Positions 1 to 11,999 are shown, counted from the first letter of the stretch. The stretch is DNA of 64,000 bases from Liolophura sinensis (GCF_032854445.1 NC_088296.1:310001-374000), one strand, 5' to 3'. The notes: generated by a model not told the origin, from the sequence alone. Translations and numbers: made by a program.

Positions 1-300
1 AAAAGCCAAAAGTGTCAAAATATATATCAAAAGACAGGTAATTTATCTGACAATTAACTTACAAAATATAGGACATACCTTTTAGCAACTTTGTGCAAAA
101 TTTGACTTAAAGTGATACAGGTGGGTAGCAAAGCGGAGTTTCAAAATTCCAGAAAAGTACATTTTGATCACCATCAAAGTAAACATATGCATCCAAATTG
201 ATATAGAAATGCTCATAGGCAGAGTTTCCATGGATAGGGCTAAAGAAAAGACTAGTATCCCTTTTACATAGTGATTCACATGATAAAACCCTTTAAAAGA

Positions 301-357
301 TCACCCACTCCACCTCCCCAACCCCCCCCCCACACTACCCCCCTTTCCCGTCTCCCC
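301..357. repeat. C-rich low-complexity tract
   Basis: The sequence is almost entirely C with scattered A and T, including a run of nine C. It is simple sequence with no coding sense. Confidence 0.7.
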
Positions 358-786
358 CATGGCTGCCATTGGTTGGCTGGCTTACCTCAACTCACAGTGC
401 AAAAGAATCCCACCACCTGTGTTGTTGCCTCAGACTAAATTAGTACTTTCCACATAACAAACACCAAAGTGTGACACTGGCATCTACAAGAGATAAGTAG
501 AGGGGAGAAATATGAATTTGCCACTTACAAAAATAAAGCCACACAGTACATGCACATTGGTCATTCAGACAGTCAGCAAGGCAACCCTCCCAAGACATGT
601 TGAAGGGACCCAAGAAGAGGGGAAAAGCTATACTTTTTAACCTGTAACAACACAGAAATCCTCAAATAATCAGTGAGAAATTACATCCGTAATCAGGTTC
701 CTCACTGGGTGTTCCTGGGTGGGCATGAGGAATGGACATTCAAACTGTCCGTACATATATGAGAAACCTGTGACGTTTCCCCGGTT

Positions 787-802
787 GGGGGGGGGGGGGG
801 GG
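787..802. repeat. Poly-G run of 16
   Basis: An uninterrupted run of 16 G. Such tracts are length-unstable and error-prone in sequencing, so the exact length should not be trusted. Confidence 0.8.
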
Positions 803-2529
803 ACTGGAGGGGTATGTGTCATGGTGTAGTACCGGACCAATGACGGGGATTCTAGGTCGGCCAAGGGAGTGGAAGACTGCATCCGAATGGTCAGGCCTTT
901 GAGGAAGCTGAACGGCTAGCAGACCCCACTCACCTAGGTAGATCCCAGTTCAATATATGCATAAACCAGGCAAAGTTCACTGACGCCATGTTTGGGAGAC
1001 AAGATCTAAAGAGGGAAACCAAGACAAAAGCTCAATAGGTATTAAACTAGGATGTGAAAGACATATGTAGCTGTCTAATTTCTAACTTGTGTGTGAGGAC
1101 ATTGGAAACATAAAAAAAATCCCAGTTGCCCAGGGAGGTGGATGCCACACTGGGCCAGATACTAAAACAAAAACTCCTTGAGATGTCGCAGGAACAGCGT
1201 ACTATGTTCTGGTGGAAAAACAGACACCTGGTGGGGCAGAGACTCATTTTCACAAGGGCAATATTCCAACAGATCACACTCACATGTATGCTAGAAACTT
1301 GAAATTGATCATTTTTGTTCCAACGCCACACATACTGTGTGAGTGCACATGTAACTTGTCAGAAAAATGAATATACACATGCAATGAAAACTACATGCCT
1401 ACAGTGGTTTATTTTTAAGTTTAAAGAGGAAAATTTACCTTGTCCACTTCAAGTCTATGCCCAAAACAGCAGACAGTGTTCCAGCAGAGATGCCTGTTTT
1501 TAATGTTTTGTGACCTGCAGGATGATTTGAAGCACATTTACCTAGTGTGTGGTGGCACACATGGGAGGAACCTGACTTGGTTTGTAAATTAAATGCACAC
1601 TGGCCCTCTCTACTACTCTAGCCAAGTAAATTAATCTGCTGATGTGTTTTTATCCACCTGTGTGAGGCTGGGCCCTTATATGTGATGCAAGGCCTTATTG
1701 ACCATCCTTAATCACACCACCCTATCTATCAGCCACATACTCCAATTTCACTCGCAGCACTCAAATATTGCATTATTTATCAAATGTCAGCCCCAAAAGA
1801 GACATTTTAAAAACCAGGAACAATGAAACATTGTCTGTGTTTGTTCCAGTCTGTTTATACTCTTGTACTACCCTTGACCACAGAGCGTTTTAGCCGATTT
1901 TTAGACAAAATGGATATGTGGGGAAAATATAGAATTAAAAAGCTTTAAAACTGCTCAATCAAGTTCCATGTCAATGCAAACCACATCGCAGATGTACCCA
2001 CCAAATATTATCAGGCTGCTGCCAAATCTGAGCACACAGTGACATATTACATGTTTTGGCACAAGTGGACAGATCAGGCCACAGACCCCAATTAGTTTTC
2101 CATAAGCGACAATGTTAACGTTTAGCGCTGTAGCTCAGTCCCAAACATTCCGAGGCCAATAAGCTTTGGTGCATACCTGGCCCAGCCTGAGAGAAAGAAG
2201 CTGTAAAAATCTTGACATAGGTTGACCGTCAAAATCTGGACCTTTACATGCCGGCAGCTGGGAGGGGTGCCTAACAGCGCCAAGGGGACGTCACTCGCAG
2301 CCTCATCACCACCTGTCTCCTTGTGTCCTCTCGCCCAGAATTTCAAACTTTCACCATTAAAACTCATACCTGCCCAAAGCTTAGACAATTTCCATCATTT
2401 TGATACCAAGCATGCACTTGTACACCAAAAACGGCAGGCTGGCAGCAAAAAAAGACCTTACACCCTAAAATACACAGAACTACAATCGTCCCTACTGAAA
2501 AACGCAAGTTGTAATGGGGGTCTGTGTCC

Positions 2530-3640
2530 ATGTGACATCCCAACAATGGTTTGCACAGCTCGCCTTTAACTTTACATCCAAAATTTCAAACAAATCAGTT
2601 TCCTACAAAATGACCTCAAGAGACAGGTTCATATCATATGTAGGCGTTGTCACAAACAGAAAATATAACTGAGAACCGTTGGGTGGATTTTCTGAAACCA
2701 GTATAATGAGATTACATCTACAACAGTTGCCCACTGAATTCAAGCAGCATTACTCCCATGGAGTCTCCGGGGTGAAATTCGGCCTCTGGGCAACATTGTC
2801 GTCAAAAAGGCAACTAACCTAAAGCTCTCCCGTATGGACCCTGTAATTGTAATAGACCCATATCGTTAAAGAACCTGCTCCCTGGGTTGCGACCCTTAAT
2901 GGAAGAGAACGGGATCCCAGTATCTGAGGGCAGGCTGGATTTGCCAGATTTTCAATTCCAACATTGAACATGGCTGTTACAGAGATAGAGACAGGAGGTC
3001 GGATTGGCCCAGTTCGACCAACCCGATGGAGCAGATATGCCCAGAACTGAAATCTCAAGGGGTTGTAAATGTCAACTGATTCACAAAGCAAAAAACTGAC
3101 AGTAACAGCAAACACATTAAGTACATATTAACATTTAATAAACCTTGTGTTTCTCACTTGATCTCAGTTTGCCCGCACAGTGTTCAAGTACATTTTATCT
3201 GGTCCAAACATGTGCTACCATTTTGGTTCATTTTGATTGTTTTCCTTACCATATCAAAAACCATTAAGCGGCTCGTGTGTTCAACTTGTTCTAGCCACGA
3301 TGTTCCCATGTGCGGGAAAGGGACATGCGGGTTTGACAGTACTAAAGCAAACAAATGTTTCAATTGTGGCCTCTTCTGCGGTCTGCTCCCTATTTATATA
3401 AGTGATTCATGTCATTTGCCTATAAACTCAAAACAATGTTACTTTGCAGGTAGCACGTAGCCCCATCTGTTCCTCAGGTACTCTCCTGAAAACCTAATTT
3501 GCCAATGTGGTACTAGATTATCCACATCAAAAATTCCACAAAAAGGATCTAATCAGCATAGTAGTAAACCTAGTGGCGCTTCAGACCAGCTGAGGCCACC
3601 AGGTCCGGTGTGAATTGTCCCCTAAACTACTCTTACGGTT
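2530..3640. repeat. Unit-A copy of an older dispersed module
   Basis: This stretch is close to identical to 32842-33950. It is also clearly related, but much more diverged, to 26395-27330, 57005-57920 and 61555-62460. Shared landmarks include 'ccctgggttgcgaccctta' (2880-2900, 26818-26836), 'ttggcccagtt' and 'ggagcagatatg'. No open frame is preserved across copies. It looks like an ancient duplicate of the TRIM upstream region rather than a gene. Confidence 0.5.
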
Positions 3641-5460
3641 TGTTTGTAAACAGCGTTTGACAAGCTGGGTCGGAATGGCAAACTGTTGAGTATGGGGGAG
3701 AGAGAAATGATTACTAAACATCATTTCATACACCATGTAAATCAGAACTGGCAGGTATGGACTCTGGATAAAAATTGAAGTACCGCCAATCAAATAGCGC
3801 ATGCAGACCCTCACATGGTCTCTGTCTTGCCCATAAAGTCTTTGGAAAATGCCAAATGCTCTCTTAAAAGGTACGTGCTATATTTAACACCGCAAAGATC
3901 AGGAGGTTTGACTGTACAAGAGTTACCTGTATCTGACCAGTTTTATTACGTGTTAATGTTTTAACACTTTTTATAGGTATTAACATTCCCTCTCCTTTAA
4001 AACTGCTAACTTCTGTAAAACTCTGTTCTAACAGTTGGTTCAAGGTATTAATTAGCCAACTTTGTTATTGGAGTTGTGACGTGAACACTCCCACAAGCGG
4101 TAACACATGAACACTTCATAAAGTGGTCAGACACACTCTTATGTGCTGGGACATTTACAATGTTAAATGTAAGACTATAGTGTTTAGAGTGTGAACGTCC
4201 TTCCACCACCGTGGGCCGCCTTACCAGCTACATGTCTCCTCGATTCGAGGCACAGGATTTCTTAAAGGTTCATTACATACAGTAAGTCAACTGACCATGA
4301 GATGAGAGTGGGCATAGCTCATAAACAAAAGGCTCTAAGCCGACATTATCACTCTTTATAGTTGAACGAAAAGATAAATATGCAAAAAAAAAAATATATA
4401 TATATATATGGCAGAAAATGCGCCCGGGATATTTGTAGGATTAGAGCTTCCAGAGCCAAGTCGGTTCCTGGACACTCACCAGGTGTTGTACCGGATAATT
4501 GTGCTATAGCCAGCAGAGGAAATTATTTTGTTCATCACGCATTACACAAAATATGTCTCAGACAAGTCTGTCTATAACGTGTAAACCTCCTGGAGCATAC
4601 CTTGCGCCTTTTCATCACTGAAAACTGTTGACTGCTTCTTTTGTATGATTCTTTTCTAATTTTATACATCACTTACTTTCTTAGTTCTTTGTTTGTGTTA
4701 AGCATCGTTATGTGAACTGGATTTGTCATTATTGACTTGGAACATCCATACTGGTTATGACTGGTATACGACTTTGTTTCTATGTTTCCACGCATGGATA
4801 CAGTCAGCAAACTTTATGAATATTTATAAATAAACAAATAAAAAGGACTCAACTCTTTCTTCTGCTGGTTTCATATTTTAAATTTATTTCCCAGAAATCA
4901 CATAAAAAGAGTCCCCGGTTGTGTGAAATACGCCGGGCTTGTTAACATGCAGGAGTTCTGCTAATGTAGATTCCCATCACAGATGCTAAGAGGTTTCGTC
5001 ATCCTTGAATGTTTCATCATCTCGCGAGCTTACTTCAGCCAGAACTACCGGGGCCAAGGGGGATCAGGAACCCTCGAATGTTGCACCAGGACAGACGACC
5101 CCTACAGGGAGTGTGTAGCGATGTCCATGAGCATAAACTCAGAAATGTCATACATTATGGACAAATAAGATTTTGATTTAAAAGCAGTTTTATTAACAGC
5201 CAATGAGAAAAGCCAATCCGAACAGCTATGATACTTGGGCAGCGTTGGCGGTGATGGGGGACTGGCCGTATATAACGATCATGTCAAGCGTGTGTGCTAT
5301 AGCACGATCTAACCAGGACGACACAAGCAAGGCTTTGGGTGATGATGTTCAACGGTTGGTGACTCAGCGCATGCGCCTGTAAAACTCACATCACATTGAG
5401 CCAAAAACAATGGTACGTATAATAAGGTCTATGAGCTTCAAACATATTTACCATATTCAA
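3641..5460. other. Anonymous duplicated non-coding DNA
   Basis: Conserved in unit B at about 33950-35770. Short plus-strand frames at 4362-4577 and 4983-5168 are open in both copies, but they match no family I know and show no start or splice context that persuades me. A dinucleotide AT tract at about 4394-4409 is present only in copy A; B has unrelated bases there. Confidence 0.4.
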
Positions 5461-5467
5461 CAATTAA

Positions 5468-5610
5468 GATTATAGTTTTATCTGAATGACGCCTTTAATC
5501 ATGTCCTCTGCCTTCTCAGCGATCATGACGGTCGCAGCGTTGGTGTTTCTGGACGTGATTTCCGGTATCACAGAAGCGACGGCACAGGCAGACGACCGAT
5601 CCCTTTTACC
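5468..5610 (-). CDS. Possible terminal coding exon, unknown gene
   Basis: Read on the minus strand, an acceptor ending 'tgtttcag' near 5611-5618 is followed by about 47 open codons ending in TAA at about 5478. The peptide is charged and amphipathic, with a segment reading SRNTNAATVMIAEKAEDMIK. The same frame is open in unit B (about 35780-35920). There the visible differences are two third-position and two first-position changes, giving about two amino-acid changes. I do not recognise the family and could not find a preceding exon. The opposite strand is also open over much of this stretch (a hydrophobic peptide starting MSSAFSAIM), so the coding strand is not proven. It could be a relic of a gene lost by duplication. 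Confidence 0.3.
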
Positions 5611-5992
5611 CTGAAACACAAACCAAAACTAAGATATATTTCACAAGCAGGCGATGTTATCTGAATAGTGTATATTACAGCGCCCCCAGTAAACCAACCC
5701 CGAAACTATCGCAATCTCCTGAGAGAGAATGACGTAATAAATGTTTGGTGTGACTATCTGGTTATTGTGATATCGTAGCTGTAAGACGCGATGGAAAGCA
5801 AATTCCAGCAGGCTCCTTGGACCGAGGTTGTAAACAAAAACCGGTGCAGGGCAAAAGCAGCCATATCTTTGGCTGCTAGCAGAGGGTCAGTAGATAAGAA
5901 CACATTATCAGTTTTGTGTCTTGATTAATAATAGTCATGTTTGTTCAAGTCATCGGTTAGCAGAAGATTCAAACTCTACACTGTATAGGGAA

Positions 5993-6000
5993 TGACGTCA
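5993..6000. promoter_or_regulatory. CRE-like palindrome TGACGTCA
   Basis: A perfect cAMP-response-element palindrome lies in GC-richer DNA just upstream (minus-strand sense) of the possible exon at 5468-5610. It is kept in unit B at 36307-36314. An 8-bp match can occur by chance, so this is only suggestive of a promoter. Confidence 0.25.
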
Positions 6001-6367
6001 TGACTGGTTGGCAAGGACACCATGGATCTAATGTTTGTTATAATGTAGAAAGATCTCGTCTTAATTCACCGTCGGTACCGAGTGACAACTGTGGAGTTGC
6101 TCCCGCTTTTCAATCCCTTACACCGTCCCACAAGTTTCCAGTACTTATTTTGAAACCAGTTCATCATATTTAATGGGGAGATTCTTTATGTCCGTATCAA
6201 GACGGCCTAAAGCTGTGAACTCATTTGCTCTGTCCCCTAATACGTCACAATTATCGGTGACGTGTGATCATAAAACATATATGAAGTACACACTCACAGC
6301 AGCGTCAGAAGAAACGGTAGCGCTCAACTGTCATTTGAACCTTCTGCGCAGCTCGTTCGCCGATTAA

Positions 6368-6412
6368 ATGAATAATTATGGCTTAACGCCACATCGGCAA
6401 TATATTTCGAAC
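6368..6412 (-). mobile_element. Retroelement 3'-tail fragment
   Basis: The motif 'ggcttaacgccacatcggca' next to an 'aatgaataatt' run matches the tail at 8082-8110. Unit B has it at about 36683-36725. Read on the minus strand it is a LINE or SINE 3' tail ('tgccgatgtggcgttaagcc'). No coding part remains. Confidence 0.45.
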
Positions 6413-7003
6413 TGTTTTTTTTTTTTTTTTTCAAAACGGTTCATCATGTTGAGTTTGAAATCACTGTGGTAAAGTGGCCAAAGGCGGTTTTTTACCTTTC
6501 TGGGTTAAGTAAGTAACTCAGATAAATTGTCCATAGCTCTATTTTACCTTTCTTGGTTTAAACAACTGCAACAAGGTACATTGACCAAACGCCTTATTTC
6601 ACAGGCTATGTGTGACCATTTGTCAACTACCATGTTGTTGAATGAAGGAAAGTTTAAGGATTCATATGAATTGTTGGATTTTAATTTGACTATTGTTGAA
6701 CACCACATTTAACTACCATCCACCTACATGACGGCAGTTAAGTTTGTAGAACGAGCAAGTACGATATCTAGCCCTTTAAGACACACCACATGAGAATTAG
6801 AAATGCCGATGAAAGCTGTGTCCAAAATGTCGATTGTAGGCAAAACTACTGTGATTTTACACGGAACACTGGTGTATAGGAACGGGAAGGTGTAATAGAA
6901 TACAGTATGACCAGATGACTGTGTTAGTTTTAACTCGTATTAACCTATGTGCACAGATATAGCGCAAGTCTGATCAAATCAAGTCCCAGGATTATATTCA
7001 GAT
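6413..7003. other. Anonymous non-coding DNA with T tract
   Basis: A T-tract at about 6416-6431 is followed by DNA with no recognisable gene. It is present in unit B at about 36725-37331 with small indels. Confidence 0.4.
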
Positions 7004-7206
7004 ATGGGGCCTCCGATCAGTTGGTTAGCGCGCTAGAGCAGCGTAATGACCGAGTAGCCTCTCGCCAATGCGGTCGCTGTGAGTTTAAGTTCAGCTCATG
7101 CTGGCTGGCTCTCCGGCCGTAGGAGGGAAGGTCTGTGAATTTCCCCCGGGCTCCACCCGGCTTCCTCCATAAGGCTTGCCGCCGTCGTAAAAGTGAAATA
7201 AATATA
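7004..7206 (+). mobile_element. tRNA-derived SINE, full head
   Basis: It begins 'ggcctccgatcagttggtta', a tRNA-like head with box A degenerate, then 'gctgtgagtttaagttcagc' (box B-like), a body, and a tail 'gccgtcgtaaaagtgaaata'. It lacks the final 'cttgagtacggcgtaaa' part of the tail. Unit B keeps only the first about 100 bp (37332-37430), because a deletion removed the rest and some downstream DNA. Confidence 0.8.
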
Positions 7207-8343
7207 TTCAGACAGACCCGATTTTTGCTGCCTGAGAGCGAATGCTTCTGAGGCACGAACTATTGGATCAGGCTAAAAGGCTTCTGATCAATGTCCCGCA
7301 CTACGCCGGAATTTGCACATCCGGGAACTCTCCGACGTCATTTTCCGCCTCAAGCAGCAGAACGGTCCGTGCCTCGTTTTCAGAGAATCGATTGGCCAGA
7401 ACGGTGAATATTAACGCTACCATTAAGCATATGTTTTATCGGCACGTGGCGATTTGCGACCACAGCCCTTCTTTGCGACTACTTGTTACTAATACGACAC
7501 TTACGACACTTTACATGAGAAAGTTTTTTTCATACCAGGGGAGACTAAGTTTGCAGCACGAGTTGGAGAACTAAGAGGAATGTACTCAGTGGTTTTAGAA
7601 TACTTTGGAAAATTGACTAACTTAATTTACTTGTAAACCATATGTGTGACATTCATCTAGATATCAGAATTTAGTCCAGTACCTAGACCCTTGTTACCTC
7701 CCCTGCTCCAACAATATAATGTCCAGTATTGACTACCTGCATTCCACAACTTGCAACTAGAGATATTTTCTAGGCAGTGGCGCTATATTCAAAATTTAAG
7801 GCATCTAGGACAGCGCAATCGCTTGGGAATATTCCTGTCAGAAGCAATACTGTGCTAAGACAACACATGTGCTCGCATCGTTTTCGCTGTGGGTAAATCC
7901 CGTCTAGGGTTGACACGAGACTTATATGTAGGCCTACGTGGACATGGTCGGCAACACAACTATGACAACCCCATGAAATGTTATTGAAGATATTTTCCTT
8001 CTTTGGGTAGGAAATAATTCCCAAAATGAGAGATTGTCCGTGTCCCTTTGGCAAATTAATACAGAATGAAAGAATGAATGCATGAATGATTATGGCTTAA
8101 CGCCACATCGGCAATATCTTAGCCATATCGCGGCCAGAACAACTTAAAAACACGAGGCGGTGCAGCTTTTAGATATATATAGTAGTGAAAACATCAAACA
8201 TGAAAGAAAAATGTTTGGACATGTTTAAAATCAGATAAGGGCAGCTTTCGCCACCCTGTCTGCCTTGTTTTCTATGTATGGGTAATATTTCAAGGATCAG
8301 CTGGTTTTTAAATTTATTATTCCAAATTGTCCTCTGGGCACGC

Positions 8344-8541
8344 TCATAAGAAACATATGATAAGGCCAGGAGTATAACCCCTGCCTCTGCAGAAGATTAA
8401 AGACGAGGATGGAAGACGAAGAGAAGCAACTCGCTGCTCTAACACAGCTGCAGCCGCAACCCCGTCCCCATCCTTTGACCCATCAGTATATATAAATTTA
8501 CAATCTGAATGTTTAGCCTTAATGTCAGCAAAAGTTTTCAA
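8344..8541 (-). pseudogene. LINE RNase H domain fragment
   Basis: About 65 open codons. The beta-strand motif IYTDGSKDGDGVAAAAV carries the first catalytic Asp of RNase H. The frame breaks just before the expected helix with the Glu residue. It belongs to the minus-strand LINE. The whole stretch is missing from unit B because of a deletion there. Confidence 0.7.
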
Positions 8542-8874
8542 AAATTATCACAGGAATTGTATGTGATTGTTTCATGTTTTCGTAGATCAAACATTAATTT
8601 GGGATGTGAAAGAAGCCATGCCCTTAAACTCACTACCGGTGAAGCTATAAAAGCACCAAGGCTGAGCCTATAACTTTGGTGGTGGACAGGATCCATCATT
8701 TTTATATACGACTTCCTAGCAGAACTTTTTTAGACCTCACCACAGTCTAATTTAGACCTCACCATAGAACGATAAAAATTTAATAAAATAAATCTTCAGC
8801 ACTCCACTCGGTGCTAGACACGACCTTGATTATATCGAGAGCCTTTGTACATTTAGCTTTAAGTATTTTTATAT

Positions 8875-8998
8875 TTATTTATTTATTTGATTGGTGTTTT
8901 AAGCCTTACTGAAGAATATTTCACCAATACGACGGCGGTCATCATTATGGTTGGTGGAAACCGGGCAAAACCCGGGGAAACCCACAGCCATCCGCAGG
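8875..8998 (-). mobile_element. 5'-truncated SINE nested in the LINE, with target-site duplication
   Basis: The tail is 'tttgattggtgttttaag' and the body 'ccgggcaaaacccgggg'. It is flanked by identical 16-bp copies of 'ttaagtatttttatat' at 8859-8874 and 8999-9014, a clean target-site duplication. The head with boxes A and B is missing. The same insertion at the same site is in unit B (about 38206-38331), so it predates the segmental duplication. Confidence 0.85.
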
Positions 8999-9827
8999 TT
9001 AAGTATTTTTATATGTGGTCTCCAAGATAATTTATTATCCAATATTATACTCCAAAATTTACTTTCACCAACAATTTTAATCTGTTTACCACAAAATTTA
9101 GATCGGGTTCAAGATGAAATTTCCGTTTGTTACAAAAATGCATACCAACAATTTTAATCTAAAACCGTTTTCAATTGGCCATTTCTCGATTTTATTCAGA
9201 CAAAGCCGCAACTGACGTTCAATATTATTCATATTTTTGCTCGGTAGCATATAAGGAAGTCATCAACATATAAACAACACTCTGTGCCCGATGTTAAGAT
9301 TTTTCCTAAGTTATTTATTTTTATGCTAAACAGAGCTGGTGATAAAATACTGCCCTGGGGTACATCATTTCCTGCTTATTCGAGTCGGAAAGAGCAGACC
9401 CACCCGAACCTTTAACTGACGATCAGATAAAATTTCAGATATGAACATCGGTTATCGACATTTAAGGCCCTTATCAGCAAGGTCTTTTAAAATACCATAT
9501 TTCCATCTGGTGTCGTAGGCCTTATTCAAGGTCGGAAAATATCGACACCACATGTTCATTATTGATAAAACCACGAAAAAAAGGTTTCGAATCGAACAAG
9601 GTGATCCATACTAGATCTACCTTGCCGAAAACCACACTGTATATTAGATATTAAATTGTTGGTTTCAAGAAACCAAACAAGTCTATCATTAATCATCCGT
9701 TCCATAGTCTTACAGACACAGCTGGTAAGAGGTATGGGACGGTAATTAGACGGATCAGTCTGATCATTACCCGGTTTGGGAACCGGGATAATACACGCCT
9801 CCCTCCATGGGGATAGAAAATTACCAG

Positions 9828-10187
9828 CTATCCAAATATCATAAGACAGCCCAAGAGAGTCTCAAGTGGATTAGGCGGTAAATGGTTCAGAAACTTATAA
9901 TATACGTTATTAGGGCCACATACAGTATCGTGTGCCAATAATGCAATTTTAAATTCAGCGACGATTATAATTTCTAAATTTTTAGCAGAAATTTTCTCCT
10001 TCTGGTTTTTAATATGCCGGAATTCTGAAGTATAATTCTCAGAAGATTTGTTGGAAATTGTCCCTGCTAATTTATTTGCTATAACAGATGGAAAGGTTAA
10101 TATATTATCTTCATCTTTTATAAGTTGGAGTTTTGCTTTATTATGTTTGCCCTTAAGTTTCTGAACCTTGTTCCAGACCTTACACAT
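9828..10187 (-). pseudogene. LINE EN-RT connector and RT start
   Basis: The longest open stretch of the LINE, about 119 codons. It ends with a conserved connector reading CGPNNVYYKFLNHLPPNPLE before the RT palm. A recognisably related peptide occurs on the plus strand at about 27890-27960 (CGHSNIYSKFLTHLSSEPLE), which shows that both fragments belong to one LINE family. Confidence 0.65.
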
Positions 10188-10659
10188 GGGTGTTTTTGAC
10201 GTAATGTCCGAAAGAAAGTTCCGCCAGAAAGATCGTCTCTTGGACTTGAGGAATCGACGAGCTCTAGCTCTTAAACAACGAGCCTGGTTTAAATTATTAT
10301 CAGTAGAACAACGATTAAATCTGTGCTCAGCCTTTTTCCGGCCCTTGATGGCTCTGCGACATTCATTGTCGCACGAGGGTTTACTTTTGGACTTGGATTT
10401 GTCGAGGTCTTAGATATACTTCTATCGGCAGCTCATAAAACAAGCTCATTAAATTGTATGGTAGGGTCATCTGCTGCACTGAGAATCTCTGGAGTGATAT
10501 TAGCCTCGCAGATCATGTCAAAATGTGATCCAATCCGCTTTATCGAACGTCCTTCTATCTACGTGTTCTAAAGAAGTAGAAGTGATATGTTTTAGGATAA
10601 GAGGAAAATGGTCGCTACCACGAAGCTCACTAGCACTTTCCAAGAAAAATCAAGGAAAA

Positions 10660-11235
10660 GTGATTAAATTAATTAAAGGAGGTAATATAATTAATTGCAC
10701 GCTATTCGCCCTGTCATTGGCTATAATTCTTATACACATGGTAAGTTTCGTAGAGATCAAGTAGTTTTAACCAGATGCCGTATTGGACCTTCTCGTTTGA
10801 CACACTCAGTTATATTCTTGATAGGACTAGTGCTCCCGAGTGTTTTGATGTGATGCTCAATACGGCATAAAACATATCTTAGTTGACTGTGTAGACTTAG
10901 CTCATGTTCGGGAAAAGTTCTGCACAGTCAACACTATATTCGATTTATTTGACATCAATGAGGGTGATGCTACCATTAAATATTTCAAAGCCATTGGCCT
11001 ATATCGCAAAATATATTTTTTTATTCCAAAACATCTTGTGGTTTCCCAGTTTTAACGAGGTTTGGTTCTTTTTAACTCCTTTTAATCATGTTGATGTTTT
11101 TGTTTCGATTTTGAATCTTCCCATAATTTTGAAAACCATTCATTGCCTCCGAGAGTAAACATGTTATCGCCATGGTATTTCTAAAATATTACAGAAGTGC
11201 CGTTAAGTAATAATCACTCCCTCATTCATTTAGTG
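10660..11235 (+). mobile_element. LINE 3' end, plus strand
   Basis: Plus-strand frames read LHAIRPVIGYN, then RRDQVVLTRCRIG, RLTHSYILDRTSAPE and HILVDCVDLAHVREKFCTVN. This is the region after RNase H, with a Cys/His motif typical of jockey/I-like elements. The 3' part ends in 'gccgttaagtaataatcact' followed by 'cattcattt'. It lies head to head with the minus-strand LINE at 8060-10650. Unit B counterpart is about 40000-40565. Confidence 0.7.
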
Positions 11236-11999
11236 TGGTCTTTTTGTAATAATAGAAAACGCTCCGTTGTTGACACTATAAACCCTCACAGTTAACATCA
11301 TACCCCCGCGTAGCAAAAATCATAGTCTTACAAAGACACCAAAAACCTCTTCAAAAATCACCAGCCCTCCTTTCCCCCACCCCCACCACAACCCCCTCCC
11401 CACCCCGTACACATCACACATCCTTTTTATAAATAATCCCATTGGTACTGGTAAAATGTGCACAAATGGTGATAGTACAAATTGCGCTAACGTGATTGCG
11501 CATTTTGTACCAAACTTGTTCTTAAATGAATTAAGCGTCATTGATACCATTCATGACATCTGTCAGGTTAGCTTTGTTCACCATAAGATGGAATTTTCCA
11601 GTGTCTTCTTCAATGAAATAAGTTATCAAGAAAACACACCCTGAGAGTTGCAATTTGTAATAATTTATTACTAAAAAGTTTCAAATTTTAATAATTCTTA
11701 GAAATTGCTTTTTCTTACAAATTGCGTTAATGTCTGAAACGCAATTTGTAACAACGGAATATGTAACAATTATTCCTAAAGGAAGTTATCTATTACTAAA
11801 GGAAGTTATCGTCACTACTCTCAGTCATGATATCTGTCAGGATAGGCTTGGTCATCTTTAGGTTTTCCAGTGTCTTCTTGAAACAAATAAGTTATTATAA
11901 AAACCCACACTAGGAGTTGCAATTTGTAATAATTTATTATTAAATTAAAATTTAAATGACTTATACAGAAGAAAGCAGATAGGGAAACCAGGAATAAGA
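11236..11999. other. AT-rich non-coding DNA with internal echo
   Basis: Contains a C-rich tract at about 11368-11405. A short diverged direct repeat also occurs: 'atgacatctgtcaggttagc' near 11552 and 'atgatatctgtcaggatagg' near 11827, each followed by 'ttttccagtgtcttctt'. Present in unit B at about 40565-41290. No gene is seen. Confidence 0.5.

Larger units (their letters stand above)
1..2529. other. Unique left flank, no gene recognised
   Basis: This stretch lies outside the duplicated unit. The open frames on both strands are short and carry no recognisable domain, and none is supported by a second copy. It contains a C-rich tract at about 301-357 and a run of 16 G at 787-802. I see no SINE or LINE motif that I can name. 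It may be intergenic or intronic DNA. Confidence 0.5.
8060..10650 (-). mobile_element. Degenerate non-LTR retrotransposon (EN-RT-RNase H)
   Basis: Reading from 10650 leftward on the minus strand, the following are seen: the endonuclease end with GSDHFPLIL (about 10590-10620); an Arg/Lys-rich linker (about 10190-10350); a connector (10187-9828); RT with YRPIPLTSCVCKTMERMIND (about 9690-9750), VPQGSILSP (about 9340-9366) and YVDD (9259-9270); and RNase H with IYTDGSKDGDG (about 8480-8515) and a frame-shifted ENKADRVAKAAL remnant (about 8230-8270). A tail lies at about 8062-8130. The order fits jockey/I-type LINEs. Frameshifts, stops, an internal loss in RNase H and a SINE insertion make it non-functional. 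The first three quarters of EN and any ORF1 are absent. Confidence 0.85.

Noticed and set aside
2222-2569. Plus-strand 115-codon frame
   Set aside because: It crosses the duplication boundary at 2530, so its end is a chance join, and the peptide has no recognisable features.
4362-4577. Plus-strand frame with Arg/Cys-rich peptide
   Set aside because: It differs by a frame-changing region in unit B, begins in an AT microsatellite in A, and matches no family I know.
4983-5168. Plus-strand 61-codon frame conserved in B
   Set aside because: Conserved only as far as the whole unit is. Substitutions are not biased to third positions, and no domain is seen.
7004-7075. Possible tRNA gene
   Set aside because: The tRNA-like head with box A and B belongs to a SINE repeated many times in the window. 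The A to B spacing is too long and no cloverleaf closes.
10168-10764. Plus-strand frames of about 80 codons
   Set aside because: The first ones (10168-10571) are antisense shadows of the minus-strand LINE linker and EN end. The last one overlaps the plus-strand LINE 3' end in the wrong frame.
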